A stretch of 7,326 nt of DNA from an uncultured Bulleidia sp. (GTDB lineage: Bacteria > Bacillota_I > Bacilli_A > Erysipelotrichales > Erysipelotrichaceae), in contig CAKVIS010000066.1 of assembly GCA_934754415.1 (NCBI GenBank), forward strand, positions 1 to 7,326, in the 5' to 3' direction. Under the pieces are notes generated by a model that saw nothing but the letters and a program-made list of their open reading frames with translations, was not told the origin of the DNA and did not search any database. Shown piece after piece: positions 5,756 to 7,326 of the stretch. Positions within the stretch are counted from its first letter, which is position 1; the number at the start of each line of letters is the position of its first letter. Both the position numbers and the translations under genes were made by a program.

Positions 5756-7216
5756 ATGAAAGATACGGAACTGTTAGAAGTACTGAAGGTTTGTGAGAAA
5801 CTGAAGGAAAACACAAGACATTGTGTATTGTCCAACGGAAGAGTGGAAAGTGTGGCGGAACATAGCTGGAGAATGACTCTGATGGCTTTCTTTATGCAGG
5901 ATGAGTTTGACCATCTTGATTTTAAAAAGATATATGAAATGTGTCTGATTCATGATCTTGGTGAAGCTTTTACAGGAGATATTCCAACCTTCTTGAAAAG
6001 TACTGCAGATGAAGAAAATGAAGAAAGTGTTTTAACTGCATGGATGAACTCCATCAGTGAACCATACAGAACAGCTTTAAAAAATCTGTATAAGGAAATG
6101 GAAGCACAGGAAACTTTAGAATCCAGAGTATATAAATCTTTAGATAAACTGGAAGCTTTGATTTCTCATAATGAAAGTGATATTTCTACCTGGTTACCAT
6201 TGGAATATGGCTTACAAAGAGAATATGGTAATGACGTTGTGAAAGATATTCCGTATTTACAGCATTTAAGAAATACTGTTCGTAAAGACTCCAACAAGAA
6301 AATAGAAGAAGAAAGACAGCAGAGCAGTGCTTTCTTAAAGACATTGAAGAAGATAAAAACCATTACATTGAAAACCTTGCGTATAGAAGAATTACAGAAA
6401 GATATTTATCACATTGAAGATCCTTTTTGCTCAACACCTTCCTCTATGTATTACATTGATGGAGAAAAGGAAGGATTGTGGGTGGATGGTGCTAATCCTG
6501 TACAGCCTGGTTCTGTACAGGAAAAAGAACTGCAGTATCTTCTGGAAGAACTGACATATCATAAAAAACTATCTGTTTTTATCAGTCATTCTCATATGGA
6601 CCATACCGGTTTTTTGAGTGATGCACATCTTTTTGAAAATATAGATATCCATCATATCTATATTTCCAGAAAAGATTATGTGGATGATGCAGAACTGTTT
6701 TTAAATGGAGTCAGTGCATTACAGCCATATGCAGATAAGATAGTTTTTGTGAAGTCTTCAGATACTATTGAGGTAGATGGTAAATTGTATACAGTCCTTG
6801 ATACTCCACCACATACTAAGGGAAGTATTTCTCTTGTGGATGATGTGCATCAATGTGTATTTACAGCAGATGCTTTTGGCTCAGGGTATGTATGGGTATT
6901 CTGGAATGAAGAAAGTAATCCTTTGAAAGTACTGAAACAGTCTTGTCAGAGAGTTCTGGACAGAGCAAAAGGATACAGACTGTTTCCAGGACACAGATAC
7001 CAGCAGTTTCTCAAAGAAGATCCATTACGCTGTGAAGATATCGATACAACCTATCTTGAAGATATGCTGGAAGTCATTCATGGCTTAAAGGATATCACTA
7101 CACAATGGGTACCATACAGGGAAAGAGGAAATAAAGACGATATCTTCCTGTATCTTCCCAATAAAAAGGCGAAAATCTGTACTACCAAACAGATTCTGCA
7201 TGCATTCTGCAAATAA
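5756..7216 (+). CDS. HD-domain phosphohydrolase (YfbR-like) fused to a metallo-beta-lactamase-fold hydrolase
   Basis: 486 residues in two enzyme domains. The N-terminal HD domain (about 1-185) has 'ESVAEHSWRM' with H36, 'LIHDLGE' with H66-D67, and 'SLDKLEA' with D130, the metal-binding set of YfbR/HDDC2-type 5'-deoxynucleotidases. A basic and acidic linker (about 178-205) joins it to a metallo-beta-lactamase-fold domain (about 207-486) with 'SHSHMDHTG' (H278, H280, D282, H283), 'DTPPHTKGS' (H353), 'FTADAFGSG' (D372) and 'FPGHRY' (H413), a full two-metal ligand set. Both sites look intact and no break is seen at the junction. Known: HD enzymes of this type remove phosphate from nucleotides; the MBL domain is of the glyoxalase-II/general hydrolase kind. 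The fused substrate is unknown; sequential steps on one metabolite are possible. No signal peptide, so cytoplasmic. AAAGGAA precedes the ATG. Separate transcript from the upstream operon. Confidence 0.92.
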   Translation: MKDTELLEVLKVCEKLKENTRHCVLSNGRVESVAEHSWRMTLMAFFMQDEFDHLDFKKIYEMCLIHDLGEAFTGDIPTFLKSTADEENEESVLTAWMNSISEPYRTALKNLYKEMEAQETLESRVYKSLDKLEALISHNESDISTWLPLEYGLQREYGNDVVKDIPYLQHLRNTVRKDSNKKIEEERQQSSAFLKTLKKIKTITLKTLRIEELQKDIYHIEDPFCSTPSSMYYIDGEKEGLWVDGANPVQPGSVQEKELQYLLEELTYHKKLSVFISHSHMDHTGFLSDAHLFENIDIHHIYISRKDYVDDAELFLNGVSALQPYADKIVFVKSSDTIEVDGKLYTVLDTPPHTKGSISLVDDVHQCVFTADAFGSGYVWVFWNEESNPLKVLKQSCQRVLDRAKGYRLFPGHRYQQFLKEDPLRCEDIDTTYLEDMLEVIHGLKDITTQWVPYRERGNKDDIFLYLPNKKAKICTTKQILHAFCK

Positions 7217-7248
7217 AAAATATATGGTCACCCTGAGGGTGACCATAT
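7214..7248 (-). terminator. Hairpin terminator oriented for the minus strand
   Basis: A perfect 12-bp stem, ATATGGTCACCC (7222-7233) with GGGTGACCATAT (7237-7248), has a 3-base loop. The T-run (TTTTTT, from the A-run at 7215-7220) is on the minus strand, while the plus side continues with GTATTCGTCC. It therefore best terminates a leftward gene beyond the right edge, though it also lies five bases after the HD-MBL stop codon and may help there. The remaining 7249-7326 shows no recognisable gene. Confidence 0.6.
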
Positions 7249-7326
7249 GTATTCGTCCTGGTGGACAGTTGAGCACAAGGGAAGATAAGGAACTGTGAAG
7301 AATATAAAGTTGTGCGAAACAAAAAA

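Noticed and set aside
7085..7276. Minus-strand frame of 63 codons across the right-end hairpin
   Set aside because: It runs through the hairpin and antisense into the HD-MBL gene, with no domain signal; a shadow frame.

Overview
The window looks like chromosome from a low-GC, probably gut-associated member of the Bacillota (Firmicutes). The grounds are the AT-rich composition, AGGAGG-type ribosome binding sites, intrinsic terminators, LTGC-type lipoproteins and a transmembrane LuxR-family regulator. I cannot fix the genus from sequence alone. No mobile element, CRISPR array, tRNA or rRNA was seen.

Layout. (1) Bases 1-166 have no credible gene. They hold the 3' part of a structured RNA transcribed rightwards and ending in a strong terminator; a partial 6S RNA is my best but uncertain guess. 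(2) Bases about 250-1507 carry a leftward gene for a zinc-ribbon protein with its own terminator. (3) Bases 1508-1707 form a divergent control region with two near-identical 17-bp sites in opposite orientation, one in front of each transcript. (4) Bases 1708-5586 are a rightward three-gene operon: a 12-helix membrane protein with a C-terminal LuxR-type DNA-binding domain, then two lipoproteins. All three genes overlap their neighbours, and a 14-bp-stem terminator closes the operon. (5) Bases 5635-7216 hold a short leader (an inverted repeat and a possible 13-codon ORF) and a gene fusing a YfbR-like HD phosphohydrolase domain to a metallo-beta-lactamase-fold domain. (6) A final hairpin has its T-run on the minus strand, suggesting a leftward gene beyond the right edge.

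How it may work together. The regulator, two lipoproteins and divergent zinc-ribbon gene look like one self-contained unit bounded by terminators. The zinc-ribbon protein and the second lipoprotein share a 'PQGW' beta domain and a collinear C-terminal module, so they are paralogues with different N-terminal heads: a zinc ribbon without signal peptide, and a lipoprotein signal plus a small lipocalin-like domain. The simplest inference is that the membrane regulator senses something at the envelope, possibly helped by the lipoproteins, and acts at the paired sites to control both transcripts. The ligand and the function of the shared module are unknown. The HD-MBL gene appears to be an independent transcription unit.
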